Source of the DNA: Longimicrobiales bacterium | GTDB taxonomy: Bacteria; Gemmatimonadota; Gemmatimonadetes; Longimicrobiales; Gaopeijiaceae | DNA: 64,000 nucleotides | Assembly (NCBI GenBank): GCA_951828585.1 | Contig: OX639991.1 | Span: 3,442,576 to 3,506,575 of the forward strand | Direction of reading: 5' to 3' | In this document: positions 8,020 to 18,000 of the stretch, piece after piece | Position numbering within the stretch: the stretch's first letter is position 1 | Layout: each line of letters begins with the position of its first letter | Made by a program: the position numbers and the translations under genes | Notes under the pieces: model-generated | The model's database searches: none | Told to the model about the DNA's origin: nothing | Seen by the model: the letters and a program-made list of their open reading frames with translations, nothing else

Positions 8020-8745
8020 TCAGAAGGTCACGACCGAGAGGCTGCCCAACGTCTCCGCCGCAAGGGTCTCCCCCGTCCAGTACGGCTCGGCGTACGGGCG
8101 ACGGATCAGCGAGCCGTAGCTTGCATGAACATTTCGGATCTGCGCCAGCACGGGACGGTCGCCGGCCGGGAAGACCTCGCCGATCCCGCTCTGCCCGCGA
8201 AACTGCGTGCCATAGGCCGACAGGGCCTCGATCTTGCGGTCCATCTGCGCGGTGATGTCGACTAGGAAGGTCGGCTTGACCGGCTCCTCGGTAAAGGCGA
8301 GCGCATAGACCACCTTGGCGGGACGATGCGGCGCCCCCTCCGCAGGGAAGTTGCGAAGACCGGCCAGAAACGAGGCGTCCCGCGCAAGGGCAGCGGCCGC
8401 GCGATGGTCGGGATGGCGCCCCCCGGTCCAGTGCGTCACAATGACCCTCGGCCGCAGGGCCCGGATCACGCCCGCAACGACGATTCGCGATTGTCGATCA
8501 TTACGCAGATCCGTGTCCTTCAGCCCAGCACACCGACGTTCCGCCAGGCCCAGCACCGCCGCCGCCGCCTCGGCTTCCCGGGCCCGCGACTCGATCGTGC
8601 CCCGCGATCCCGCCTCGCCAGCCGTCAGGTCGAGCACACCCGTGCGCTCGCCGGCCTCCGCCGACTTGATCAGGGCGCCGCCGCAGAAGATCTCGGCGTC
8701 GTCCGGATGGGCCATGGCGGCCAGGACGTCGAGGGGTTCGGTCAT
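8020..8745 (-). CDS. bshB1: Bacillithiol-type deacetylase (LmbE/PIG-L family)
   Basis: This 241-residue zinc-dependent N-deacetylase has AHPDD at residues 12-16 and HPDH at 111-114, the metal-binding motifs. LTAGEAGSRGT, FLAGLRN and KPTFLVDIT fit the BshB1 branch, which removes acetyl from GlcNAc-malate in bacillithiol synthesis. Other LmbE substrates (mycothiol or glycan precursors) cannot be excluded. Its ATG overlaps the stop of the upstream permease gene (ATGA), so it is the last gene of the efflux operon and translationally coupled to it. A diverged 3' copy lies at 4988-5315. Confidence 0.82.
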   Translation of the reverse strand: MTEPLDVLAAMAHPDDAEIFCGGALIKSAEAGERTGVLDLTAGEAGSRGTIESRAREAEAAAAVLGLAERRCAGLKDTDLRNDRQSRIVVAGVIRALRPRVIVTHWTGGRHPDHRAAAALARDASFLAGLRNFPAEGAPHRPAKVVYALAFTEEPVKPTFLVDITAQMDRKIEALSAYGTQFRGQSGIGEVFPAGDRPVLAQIRNVHASYGSLIRRPYAEPYWTGETLAAETLGSLSVVTF

Positions 8746-10058
8746 TCCTGTCTGAGCGCGTCCACCGGTGGGAGTTTTGACGCCCTGACCGCCGGCAGCA
8801 TCCCGAATACGATCCCGGTCAGGGCCGCGATACCGAGCGCGGCGAAGACCGACCAGAGCGGGATGCGAGCAGGCAGCGGCGAAATCGACGCGACTCCCTG
8901 CGAGGCCCCCCAGCCCACCAGCAGCCCCGCCCCCGCCCCCGCCGCCGTGATCAGCGAAGCCTCGAGAAGGAACTGCCACTTGATCTCCCGGCGGGTGGCC
9001 CCCATCGACTTGCGAACCCCGATCTCGCGCGTCCGTTCCGTCACCGAGATCAACATGATCCCGATGACCCCGATCCCTCCCACCAGCATGCCGACCGAGG
9101 AGAGACCGACCATGACGACGAGGAACATCCCGGTGAACGAGTTGAACATCTCCATCAACTGCTCGTTGCGGATGATGCGGAAGGTGTTGTCCTCGCGAGG
9201 TCCCAGTTCGCGCATCGAGCGCAACGCCGCCACGACCTGGTTCTCGGCCTCCTCCGACCCGGTGGAACTCCTCGGATTGATCTGGATGTTCATGAAGGTA
9301 AAGCGGGTGCGGGCCTTGAGGCGCTTGTCCGCCGCGGTGAACGGGATGTGCGCGAAGTTGTCCGCCACCTCGCCCAGCAGGTTGGGCAGCGGCTCGAACA
9401 CGCCTACGACGGTGAAGAGTTCGTTGGACGCTCTCCGCCCCGCGCTGACGCGGACGCGCTTGCCGACGGGGTCGAGTTCGCCGAAGAGATTCTCGGCCAG
9501 CTCCGAGGACACGACCATGACGCTGCGCGCCTGGCCCACCTCGGCGGCGGTGAAGTCCCGGCCGGCCACGAAGTCGCCGCCGTGGAAGGCGGGCCAGCCG
9601 TTCGACAGCCCCCGGAAGGGCACGCCCCACGCCCACTGCGATTCGTAGCGCAACGACGCCTCGAAGTCGTATCCCGCGACCGCGTCGCCCACGGCCGGCA
9701 GCGATTCGACCCGGCGCACTTCCTCGTCGGTGATCGGCGGGCGGTCCCACCAGGGCGGTCTCCCGGCGCTGATGGATGCGCGCGCGTCGGAGAAGTCGAA
9801 GGGCGTCACCACGAAGCTGTGCGGCCCGGAGGACTCGAAGGCCGTCATCACTTCGCCGCGAATCCCCGAAATCAGGGCGGCGATCGTGACGACGACTCCG
9901 ACTCCGATGCCCACGCCGAGTACGGCCAGAACCGTCCTCAGCGGGTTGGCGCGCAAGGCGTCGAAGGCGACCCGCGAGCCCTCCGCCACGATCCGTGCGA
10001 AGGGCGCGTGCCGGAACGGCTCGTGGTGCGATCCTCGGGGAGGAATACCGTTGCTCAT
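8742..10058 (-). CDS. ABC transporter permease (FtsX/MacB type)
   Basis: The 438-residue protein has one N-terminal TM helix (VLAVLGVGIGVGVVVTIAALI), a large extracytoplasmic MacB-PCD-like domain, then three C-terminal TM helices. The last part has the FtsX signature 'ERTREIGVRKSMGATRREIKWQFLLEA'. The ATP-binding domain of true MacB is absent. ATG at 10058 is fixed by a 4-base ATGA overlap with the preceding gene. It probably forms a heteromeric type VII-like exporter with the next permease, the adaptor and the TolC-like protein, moving a substrate from the periplasm. The substrate is unknown. Confidence 0.88.
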   Translation of the reverse strand: MSNGIPPRGSHHEPFRHAPFARIVAEGSRVAFDALRANPLRTVLAVLGVGIGVGVVVTIAALISGIRGEVMTAFESSGPHSFVVTPFDFSDARASISAGRPPWWDRPPITDEEVRRVESLPAVGDAVAGYDFEASLRYESQWAWGVPFRGLSNGWPAFHGGDFVAGRDFTAAEVGQARSVMVVSSELAENLFGELDPVGKRVRVSAGRRASNELFTVVGVFEPLPNLLGEVADNFAHIPFTAADKRLKARTRFTFMNIQINPRSSTGSEEAENQVVAALRSMRELGPREDNTFRIIRNEQLMEMFNSFTGMFLVVMVGLSSVGMLVGGIGVIGIMLISVTERTREIGVRKSMGATRREIKWQFLLEASLITAAGAGAGLLVGWGASQGVASISPLPARIPLWSVFAALGIAALTGIVFGMLPAVRASKLPPVDALRQE

Positions 10059-11296
10059 TCGTACCTCAGGGCGTCGACGGGATCGAGTCGGGCGGCTCGG
10101 GACGCCGGGTAGACTCCCGACAGGACGCCCACGATGAGCCCGAGGGCGATCCCCAGTGCCATCCACTTGGACGCGACGACGGCCGGCAGGGGAGAAATCC
10201 CACCGACCACCAGCGTCAGGCCGGCCCCCACGCCCACGCCGATGATAGCGCCGACACCGGACAGCGTGGCGCTCTCGATGAGCACCTGTACGAGGATGTC
10301 CGATTGCCGCGCCCCGATCGCCTTGCGGACCCCGATCTCGCGTGTCCGCTCCATGACCGACACCAGCATGATGTTCATTATCACGATTCCTCCGACGACC
10401 AGGGAGATCCCGACCAGTCCCGGGAGCGCGATGAAGAGGATGCGGCTGATCGTGTCCCAGAATCCCAGTGAATCCTCGGTCGTCTCGGCGGCGAAGTTGT
10501 CGAGTTCATCGGGTCGCAGGCCCCGACGCAACCGCATGATCTCGACCGTCTGCTCCCAGACGGGAATGACTAGCGCCGGATCACGCGTCTTGAGAATGAT
10601 CTCCTCGATGACACTGCCCCTGCGGATCAGGGTGCGTACCGGAGACTTCGCGGGCGCTATGACCAGGTTGTCCAGCGAGAAGAACAGGAACGACCCCTGC
10701 TCCTCGAGGACTCCGACCACGCGGTAGGGGAAGCCCCGGATCCGGATCGTCTCTCCGATCGGGCTCACCGTGCCGAAGAGAACCTCCGCCGTGGACGTCC
10801 CGAGCACCGCGACGGGAATGCCCTGCTCGGCTTCCTGGCGGCTGAACGCGCGGCCGATCTCCACGTTCCAGTTGCGGATCTCGAAGATCTCCGCCGAGGC
10901 GGCGACTATCTGGACGTTCTCGGCCCTGACGCCCCCCTCCGCCTCCAGCTCGCCGCCCGTGTCGGATTGCGCACCGATGAGCACGGGGTAGGTGACTTCG
11001 CGGCGAAGGTGTTCGAGATCGTCGAACGTCAGGTAGGGAGCCCTGGCCCAGGCGCGCCTCTGCTCGGGCGACGTATTCATGTCTTCCCGGGGCTCCCTGC
11101 CCAGCCTGACGGTGTTGACGCCCATGATCCTGTCGGTGAGCGTGCCGCGGATGTACTGGTCCATCCCCTCGACGATGCTGACCACGACGACGAGGAACAT
11201 GACGCCGACGATCACGCCCAGCAGGGTAAAGAAGCTCTTGAGCCTCTGGGTCCGGATCTGGTCCCAGGCGAGGCGAACCCCTTCGAGCAGTCGCAC
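10055..11296 (-). CDS. ABC transporter permease (FtsX/MacB type)
   Basis: This 413-residue paralogue of the downstream permease shares the arrangement: TM1 (FFTLLGVIVGVMFLVVVVSI), a periplasmic domain, three C-terminal TM helices and 'ERTREIGVRKAIGARQSDILVQVLIE'. It has no ATPase domain. It starts at GTG 11296, four bases after the adaptor gene's stop, and ends in an ATGA overlap with the second permease. Two different permeases in tandem suggest a heterodimer rather than the MacB homodimer. The cognate ATPase is not in this operon. Confidence 0.88.
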   Translation of the reverse strand: MRLLEGVRLAWDQIRTQRLKSFFTLLGVIVGVMFLVVVVSIVEGMDQYIRGTLTDRIMGVNTVRLGREPREDMNTSPEQRRAWARAPYLTFDDLEHLRREVTYPVLIGAQSDTGGELEAEGGVRAENVQIVAASAEIFEIRNWNVEIGRAFSRQEAEQGIPVAVLGTSTAEVLFGTVSPIGETIRIRGFPYRVVGVLEEQGSFLFFSLDNLVIAPAKSPVRTLIRRGSVIEEIILKTRDPALVIPVWEQTVEIMRLRRGLRPDELDNFAAETTEDSLGFWDTISRILFIALPGLVGISLVVGGIVIMNIMLVSVMERTREIGVRKAIGARQSDILVQVLIESATLSGVGAIIGVGVGAGLTLVVGGISPLPAVVASKWMALGIALGLIVGVLSGVYPASRAARLDPVDALRYE

Positions 11297-11300
11297 TCAA

Positions 11301-12518
11301 CTACCCGTCGCGTTCGTCGTCCGAGTCCTCGACCGGGCGCACGTCCGCCCCTTCCTCGAGCGTGCGAACCACCTGATACGGCCCGCTCACCACGCTGTCG
11401 CCCGCCGAGAGCCCCGCAATCACCTCGAAATATTCCTGCCCCGCGATCCCGACCTCGACGGGCGTGAAGTAGGCGCGTCCCTCGGCGATTACGAACACGC
11501 CCTCGATGGGATCGCCGCCGTCGCTCCCCTCCTCCTCCTCTCGGAGCGTAAGCGCGATGATCGGAATGCTGAGCTGGTTCATCCGCGTTTCGGTGACGAC
11601 CTCGGCGGTCGCGGAGAGGTCGGGGCGCAGTTCGGCCTGCGGATTCTCGAGCGTGACCACTACCTCGAAGTCGATGGTGGGGGTCTGTCCGGTGCCGGCC
11701 ACCTGCGAGGGCGGCCGGATGGCGCTGTTGCCGATCTCGGTCACCACCCCCGGAAACTCCAGATCCGGAAAGGCGTCGAGGTCGACCGTGGCCCTGTCGC
11801 CCAGGTTTATCTCGGGCACATCCGTCTCGTCCACCTCGAGCACCACCTCCATCACCGACAGGTCCGAAACCGTCAGGACCAGGCTTCCCGGGTTGTTCAT
11901 CGTCCCCACGACCACCGTCTCCCCCTCTTCCACGTTCAGCCGGGTCACCCTTCCCGCCATCGGCGCCACGATGATCGTCTTGGACAGCTGGTCCCGCGCC
12001 TCGTCGAGTGCCGCGCGGGCCTGGCTCACGCCGAACTCGGAAGATCGGAAAAGCGATTCCTGCACCTCCAGGTCGGTGCGCGCGTTCTCGAGCTCCTGGC
12101 GGCTCACGAGCAGCGAGTCGCGCTCCCACAGCGATTCCTTCCGGTCCGCGTCCCGCTCGGCCCTGAGGAAGTTGGCCTGGGCCTGCGCCACCGCCGCCTG
12201 CGACTGCATCAGGTTGGCGCGGCTGCGGTTGACGGCGGCCTCGTAGCGGCTGCGATCGAGACGCAGGAGCTCCTGCCCCTCCTCGACGTCTTCGCCTTCG
12301 TCGATCAGCAGCTCCGTGACCCTCGCCGAGATGTCCGAGCTGATGTCGACCTTCCGCCGCGCCCGCACGTTGCCGCTGGCCGTGACCGTGGCGGTGAGGT
12401 CGCGCCTCTCGACGACTTCGGCCCGGACTTCGACGCCGTTTGCCCGCCGCTGGGCGATACTGAAGTAGGTGGCGGTGCCCAGGGCCAGAACGCCCAGCAC
12501 CGCGATCAGGATTTTCAT
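11301..12518 (-). CDS. Periplasmic adaptor (HlyD/MacA-type membrane fusion protein)
   Basis: The 405-residue protein has an N-terminal TM anchor (ILIAVLGVLALGTATYF), a split biotinyl-lipoyl domain (GNVRARRKVDISSDI; later APMAGRVTRLNVEEGE), a long alpha-helical hairpin (residues about 95-165, rich in Ala/Gln/Glu/Arg) and beta-barrel and membrane-proximal domains. It would link the inner-membrane permeases to the outer-membrane channel. The gene starts 7 bases after the TolC-like gene ends and ends 4 bases before the first permease, so the four genes form one transcription unit. An acidic C-terminal tail (EDSDDERDG) is present. Confidence 0.9.
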   Translation of the reverse strand: MKILIAVLGVLALGTATYFSIAQRRANGVEVRAEVVERRDLTATVTASGNVRARRKVDISSDISARVTELLIDEGEDVEEGQELLRLDRSRYEAAVNRSRANLMQSQAAVAQAQANFLRAERDADRKESLWERDSLLVSRQELENARTDLEVQESLFRSSEFGVSQARAALDEARDQLSKTIIVAPMAGRVTRLNVEEGETVVVGTMNNPGSLVLTVSDLSVMEVVLEVDETDVPEINLGDRATVDLDAFPDLEFPGVVTEIGNSAIRPPSQVAGTGQTPTIDFEVVVTLENPQAELRPDLSATAEVVTETRMNQLSIPIIALTLREEEEGSDGGDPIEGVFVIAEGRAYFTPVEVGIAGQEYFEVIAGLSAGDSVVSGPYQVVRTLEEGADVRPVEDSDDERDG

Positions 12519-12525
12519 TGCTTGT

Positions 12526-14043
12526 CTATGGATTCCTCAGCGGAGTGCCGACCACCGCCTCGAGGTCGGCGATCGCATCGTGATAGGTGAAGATCGAGAA
12601 GAGCCGCTCCCGGTCCGCCCGCGCCTTGACCGTCTCGGCCTCGACCAGGTCGATGAAGTTGGACAGCCCCTCGCGGTAGCGTTCCTGGGCCAGGCGCAGC
12701 TGCACGTCGGCCAAGTCCTGGTTGCGCTCTTCGATCAGCGCGGTTTCGTAGGCCGTGCGCAGGATCGCCAGGCGCGACTCGATATCGGCCCGCAACGCCA
12801 GTTCCTGCTCGCGAACCTGGTATCTGTTGTCGTGCAGCAGCGCGCGAGCGCTCTCGACTTCACGCTGCCGGCCCAGGCCCTGGAAGATGGGTATGGAGAC
12901 GGAGAGCGAAGCCGAGGGCGGCTGGGTGGTGAAGTTGAAGGGAAATGCCTTGTTCCCTTCGCGGATCGCCTCCAGCGCCGACTCGGGGGTTGCGAGGAGC
13001 GAACAGTTCTGCAGGGGCGGGGGATCCGGCAGGCGGGAGACCAGGTCGTTCAGGAATTCACACTGCGCGATGGCCGCAAGCCCGGCGTTGATGGCCGCCC
13101 GCTCCTGTCCGGCTGTGCTGCTCGCCCTTTGCGTGAAGCCGCTGAACCCGGCGGACATCGACACATTCGGCAGATACGACGACCACGCCATCCTGACCCC
13201 GTAGCGGGCCGATTCCTCGCCCGCGCGCATTGCCTGCAGATCCGGGTTCTGCACGATCGCCGTCCCGTAGAGCGCGTCCACCGTCCAGGTGGGCTCGGTC
13301 ACGGCGAAACGCGTCGCAAGCGTCGGCTCGGCGTTCAGGTCGACCCCCAGGTTCTGCTGGAGCCTCACCCTCGCGTTCCGGACCCCGGTGCCGGACTGGA
13401 GGAGGGTGATCTCGGCCCGTCCCACGCCGACCTCGGCCTGCTGCACATCGATCGCGCTGCCCGACCCGACCTCCAGGCGCCCCCGCGCGAGGCGCAGGTT
13501 GAGCTCGGCCCGGGCCAGCTCCTGTTCGGCCAGCGACAGCCCCTCGATCTGGCGCAGCACCTCCAGGTAGGCCTTCGTCACGTTCAGACGAAGGCTGGCC
13601 TCCGCGGTCCGGACCTGGGCACGTGTTGCATCGCGGTTGCGCCGGGCCTGGCCCGGGGCCATCAGCGAGCGGCCGCTCAGCGAGAAGTTGACGCCGGCGT
13701 TGTACGAACTGAACAGGAACGACGGCTGGTCCCCGAACCCCAGCTGGTCGGCTGTAATGCTGCCGAATCGCTGCTCTCCCGCGCCCTGCCACGAGACGCT
13801 GGAATTGAGCGATGCCGAGGGCAGCAGGGCGCCGTATGCCGAGTTGAGGTTCCAGTCCGCCACCGTAACATCGTTGCGTACCGCCTGCACCCGCGGGTTG
13901 TTCCGGAGTGCGATTCCCAGAGCCTCCTGGAGGGTCAGGGAAAGAGGAACGGTCTCCTGACCCGCGGCGGGTACCGGCGCCAGACTCGGCCACACCAGCC
14001 CCGCAAGCAGTGCCGCGGCGGTGGTCGTCAGCGATTTTTTCAC
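12526..14043 (-). CDS. TolC-like outer-membrane efflux protein
   Basis: Product length is 505 residues. GTG at 14043 is chosen because GGAG lies 6 bases upstream and the product then opens with KKSLTTTAAALLAGLVWP, a Sec signal peptide ending near PAAGQ. Two tandem outer-membrane-efflux repeats follow, each opening with the pattern LTLQEALGIALRNNP, with long coiled-coil stretches (residues about 150-210 and 390-470). It is the first gene of the operon, so it has a full export path to the outer membrane. About 130 bp separate it from the next gene upstream, and the operon promoter should lie there. Confidence 0.88.
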   Translation of the reverse strand: MKKSLTTTAAALLAGLVWPSLAPVPAAGQETVPLSLTLQEALGIALRNNPRVQAVRNDVTVADWNLNSAYGALLPSASLNSSVSWQGAGEQRFGSITADQLGFGDQPSFLFSSYNAGVNFSLSGRSLMAPGQARRNRDATRAQVRTAEASLRLNVTKAYLEVLRQIEGLSLAEQELARAELNLRLARGRLEVGSGSAIDVQQAEVGVGRAEITLLQSGTGVRNARVRLQQNLGVDLNAEPTLATRFAVTEPTWTVDALYGTAIVQNPDLQAMRAGEESARYGVRMAWSSYLPNVSMSAGFSGFTQRASSTAGQERAAINAGLAAIAQCEFLNDLVSRLPDPPPLQNCSLLATPESALEAIREGNKAFPFNFTTQPPSASLSVSIPIFQGLGRQREVESARALLHDNRYQVREQELALRADIESRLAILRTAYETALIEERNQDLADVQLRLAQERYREGLSNFIDLVEAETVKARADRERLFSIFTYHDAIADLEAVVGTPLRNP

Positions 14044-14173
14044 GGGGGTCTCCTTGCTATGTCGGTCTCCCGGGGGGAGCCTCCAGTACGTGTTGCAACT
14101 GCGTTGGCCGCACCGCGCCGCGGTGTTGGTGGCCAATCCACTAATACGCAGACACGCTCGACAGGCTTCACGT

Positions 14174-14899
14174 TCAACGAAGCCGCACGGCCCGGAAGTC
14201 CCGCCGCGTGCTTGCCACCTGCACGAGGCGCCCGCTTCCGTCGAACCATGCCGTCCTCGTATCCCCATCCGACGACAGGCGAATACGCGTGGTTTCGACC
14301 CGCTCGCCGACGACCTCGATGGTCTCCAGGCCGATATCCGGTTGCGCCGGCAGTTCTTCCATTTCGACGAGCGGCGCCACGGCGTGGATCCGGGCCTCCG
14401 CGCCGTAGGCTTCGACCAGGGCAGCGAGCAGAAAATACTGGTGGGCCACCCCATCGTCCAGGATGACGGTCGTGGCGCGCGCCGGATACTCCCGGGCCTC
14501 CTCGCCCCAAGGGGCCACCGTTCGGGTGCGGAGTCGGTTGCCGTCCCGCGCGACCCTCACGTCCAGGGTGTCCGAACCGGATACGGACACCTGGTACACG
14601 TTGAGAACCATCGCCGTGCCGAGAAGCCGCAGGATGGTTTTCACAGTCCGGCCGTCCCGCAGCCGCAGGGTGCCCGTGGCCGCGGTGACCTGTGCTTCTC
14701 CGGTCCCCTGTCGCTGAATTGTGAATTCCTCGATGCCCACTTCTTCGCCAGCGGCATACAGCACGAAGGCGCCGCGGTCCACCAGCTGGCTGGAAGTCCG
14801 GCCCGGTGCCGCCGCGGCCAGCATGGCCACAAGAGCCCAGCCCAACAGGGTCCTGGACGGCCTTGTACCCGGCCGTAACGAAGAGAGGGTGCGATCCAT
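14174..14899 (-). CDS. Exported protein of unknown function
   Basis: The 241-residue product has an Arg-rich N-terminus and a hydrophobic segment (TLLGWALVAMLAAAAPG), probably a signal peptide. The remainder is mostly beta-strand-like with charged turns and ends in a Trp-Phe-Asp-Gly-Ser-Gly-Arg-Leu-Val motif, typical of proteins that evaluate as beta-sandwich or LolA-like folds. I do not recognise a defined family. It shares its strand with the efflux operon and may be its first member, but a 130-bp gap separates them. It is divergent from the large kinase gene, with about 110 bp between the two starts. Confidence 0.55.
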   Translation of the reverse strand: MDRTLSSLRPGTRPSRTLLGWALVAMLAAAAPGRTSSQLVDRGAFVLYAAGEEVGIEEFTIQRQGTGEAQVTAATGTLRLRDGRTVKTILRLLGTAMVLNVYQVSVSGSDTLDVRVARDGNRLRTRTVAPWGEEAREYPARATTVILDDGVAHQYFLLAALVEAYGAEARIHAVAPLVEMEELPAQPDIGLETIEVVGERVETTRIRLSSDGDTRTAWFDGSGRLVQVASTRRDFRAVRLR

Positions 14900-15008
14900 T
14901 ACCTTGAATCATAATGTCGCCAGCAAGTGCGAGGGGATTGGCGAGCCGGCTCGAACCACGTTGGAGGACCATGCCGCTACCAGACGACCGATGCTCGCAC
15001 TGTCCCCC

Positions 15009-18000
15009 ATGACGGACCGGAAACTCTTTCGCGCGCTGCCATCCGGATCCGGATTCCTGATCTGGATGGGGTTCCTTTCCCTGATTCTGTGGGCCCGGCT
15101 GGAGACCCCGTGGGCACTTGCCGCCGCGGCGGTGTTCGCCTGTGCGTCCGCGGTCAAGGCCCGGGGCAGTCGGCGCCACGTCATCTCGGCCCTCCTCCTG
15201 GCGGCCGGCATTGCTGTGGGTCTCTACACGGATGTGGTCGACCGGCGGCTCACGGAAGATTGGCAGTCGTACTGGGACGGTCGGCGCGACGAGGTGGGGG
15301 TGGAACTCGAGCGCGTGATGAGCGAGCTGGTCGCCCGGGGAGACTCCTCGGTGGCGAGGGTCGCCAAGGCTGCCGCAACCGCCGGGGAACGCGCCATTCT
15401 TCAGGACTCGCTGCAGACGGTGGTGGGCGAGTCGGGGATGGCCGGGGCGGCTGTGTACGGGCTCGATGGCCGCCTGGTGGCGTGGGCGGGAGGGCACCGC
15501 GGCCGGGTCCCGGAAGGGGTGCTGGCAGGCGCCAGCCACTACTCCTATTTCGGGACTCCGCTCTTCTCCTACCTGTACTTCACCGCGGAGATCCCCGGTG
15601 AACTCGGCGTGGCGGTGGTGGCGAGCCTCATGCGTTCCGACCTTCCGGAGGCTTTCGCGTCCGGTCTGGGCGACTTCGTTTCGCGATTCAGGGAGGAGAC
15701 GGGCGAAGGAATACGAATTGCACGTTCGGACAGGGTGGTGGGTCCCGGGGTCTTCGATTTCGGCTGGGAGGACGAGCCCCTGCTCAGTTTCACCGTACAG
15801 GAGCCCGACCCGCTGACGCGCCGGTCCGACCGCCGGGGCAAGGGCATCCACATCGTCATTGCCCTCGCCGCCCTGGTGTGGTTGCTCGAGTCCTTCGGCG
15901 GTCCCAAACGAGACCTGCCGTACTCGGTAGCCGCTCTGTTCGCCGCGGTGGCGCTGCTTCCGCTGGAGAGGCTGCTGACGACGCCGGCCCTGGTCGACCC
16001 GGGCTTCTTCCGACTCTTCGGACCCCTACCCCTCCCCCTGGGCCGCGTTCTCCTGCTGTGTGTCGCGGCCGTGCCTCTGGCCGTCCTCGTGGCGCCGCGC
16101 TGGAAACGGATGGGGAGCTGGCTCGCTCCCCCGGTTGTGGCGCTGAGCTTCCCCCTGGTCCTGCATTTCATGGGACAGAGCGCCTCTCCGGAACTCCTGG
16201 GCACCACCGACGCACGCTGGATCGTCTTCCAGGCGGCGATCACGCTGATCCTGACGCTCATCGCCGGGGTGGCACTGGCGTGTCGTGTCCCCGGGAGCAC
16301 CCGAAGTACGCCGAGCCTGGTCTTCCTGGGTATCGCCGTCGCCGCCATCCTGAGCGTCGGCGTGGCCGTGGGCGTCAGGGTCGGTCCGCATGTGTCGCTG
16401 CCGCTTTCGGCCCTGTGGATGCTCCCCGCCGTTCTTATGGTGCGCGGACTCGACGGGTCGCGGCACCTGTCGTACGTGCGCTGGTTCTGCGCCTTCTGGC
16501 TGGCTGGTTCGGCGGCGCTTCCATTCTCGTGGTCCATGCGCACGGAGGCCCGTCTGGAGATCGCGGAGACCCAGATGGCGCGGTTGGGAGTGACTCCCGA
16601 GCCATATCCCGATTCACTGCTGGAACGATTTGCCCTTCAAGCGAACTCCCTGGAGCAGACCGGGGCCGGCGATGTCGAGCTGATGTACCAGGCCTGGGTG
16701 ACCAGCGGCCTTGCGGCGCAGGGATCGCCAATCTTTCTGACCCTCTGGTCCGTGGACAATGTCCCCCTGCAGGAATTGAGGCTGGGCGTCAAGGGGGACC
16801 GGTCACCGGTCGTGCACGCAGCGCTTCCGGATCTCCGGGCAAGTGGCACGCGCGAGTACCGCAGCCCAGGCGAAACAGATGTTCATCATCTCTTCGGGGT
16901 GCCGCTGGGTGGTGGCCGCTTCCTGACCGGGGTCATACCCCCCCGCAGAACCATTGACGTGCCGACGGGGCTGGGACCGCTCTTCGCCTCCGTCGAGGAA
17001 GGAGGTGACGAAGAGTTCCTGACGCTGGTCGGAACCCCCGATGGGGCCGTCCCGGCGGAAGGGAGCCCGGTGGTCTGGGCCCGCAACGACGAAGGATGGA
17101 GGGGCAGGGGACTGGCCCGCTTTCCGGACGGTCCCTACTCGGTCTTCTACACGCTCAGCATCCCCAACATGCAGGTCATGCTGGCCCGGGCCACGCTGGT
17201 TCTGGTTATCGACCTCGCGGCGTTCGCAGTCCTGTGGCTTCTCGGCGTGGGCATCCTGGGACTGCGGTTCCCGGGGCCCGTCGACTGGAGGGGTCTGTAC
17301 TACTCCTTCCGCGCCCGCGTCACCTGGACGCTCTTCGGCTTCTTCATCCTGTCCAGCGCGCTCTTCGGCGCATTGGCCTATCGAACCCTGGCCGGGGCGT
17401 CGGAGCGTACCGCGACGGCGCTCGCGGAGCGGGTGGTCGATCAGATCGGTGCAGCATATCTGGAGGAGGGGGGCTCGATGGAATCGCTCGCGCGCCGCGT
17501 GGATGCCGATCTGCTCGAATACCGCGACGGGGAGCTGGTAGGAGGTTCGGTGGACGAACTCATCGAGCTGGGCCTGTACGAGGGCTGGGTCGACCCGCGC
17601 ATCTACGACGACCTCGAGACGCGGCAGAGCCTCCGGGCGTCGAAGGTGGAAAACCTGGGCGGCTGGCAGTACGTCATGGCCCACCGACGGCTTCCCGATG
17701 GCGACATCGTGGCCTCTCCGGTTCCTTTGCGAGCAGGGGCGGCCGCGCTGCGCAGACGCGATGTCGCGGACCTGCTCGGGTTCGCAATCGTGCTCGGTCC
17801 GGTGCTCTCGCTCGGTCTGGCACTCCTGGTGGGACAGGCCCTGACCCGCCCCATTCAGACGCTGCAGGTGGCCTCGGAACGCGTGGGAAGCGGGAACCTG
17901 GCCGTGCACCTCCCGGAAGACCGCGTGGACGAGTTCGGATCGGTCTTTGCGGCATTCAACCGCATGGTACTCCGACTCGACAATGCCCGGCGCGAACTGC

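Noticed and set aside
8746-9750. N-terminal extension of bshB1 in the same frame
   Set aside because: It would overlap the permease gene throughout; LmbE proteins begin at the ATG at 8745, which overlaps the permease stop.
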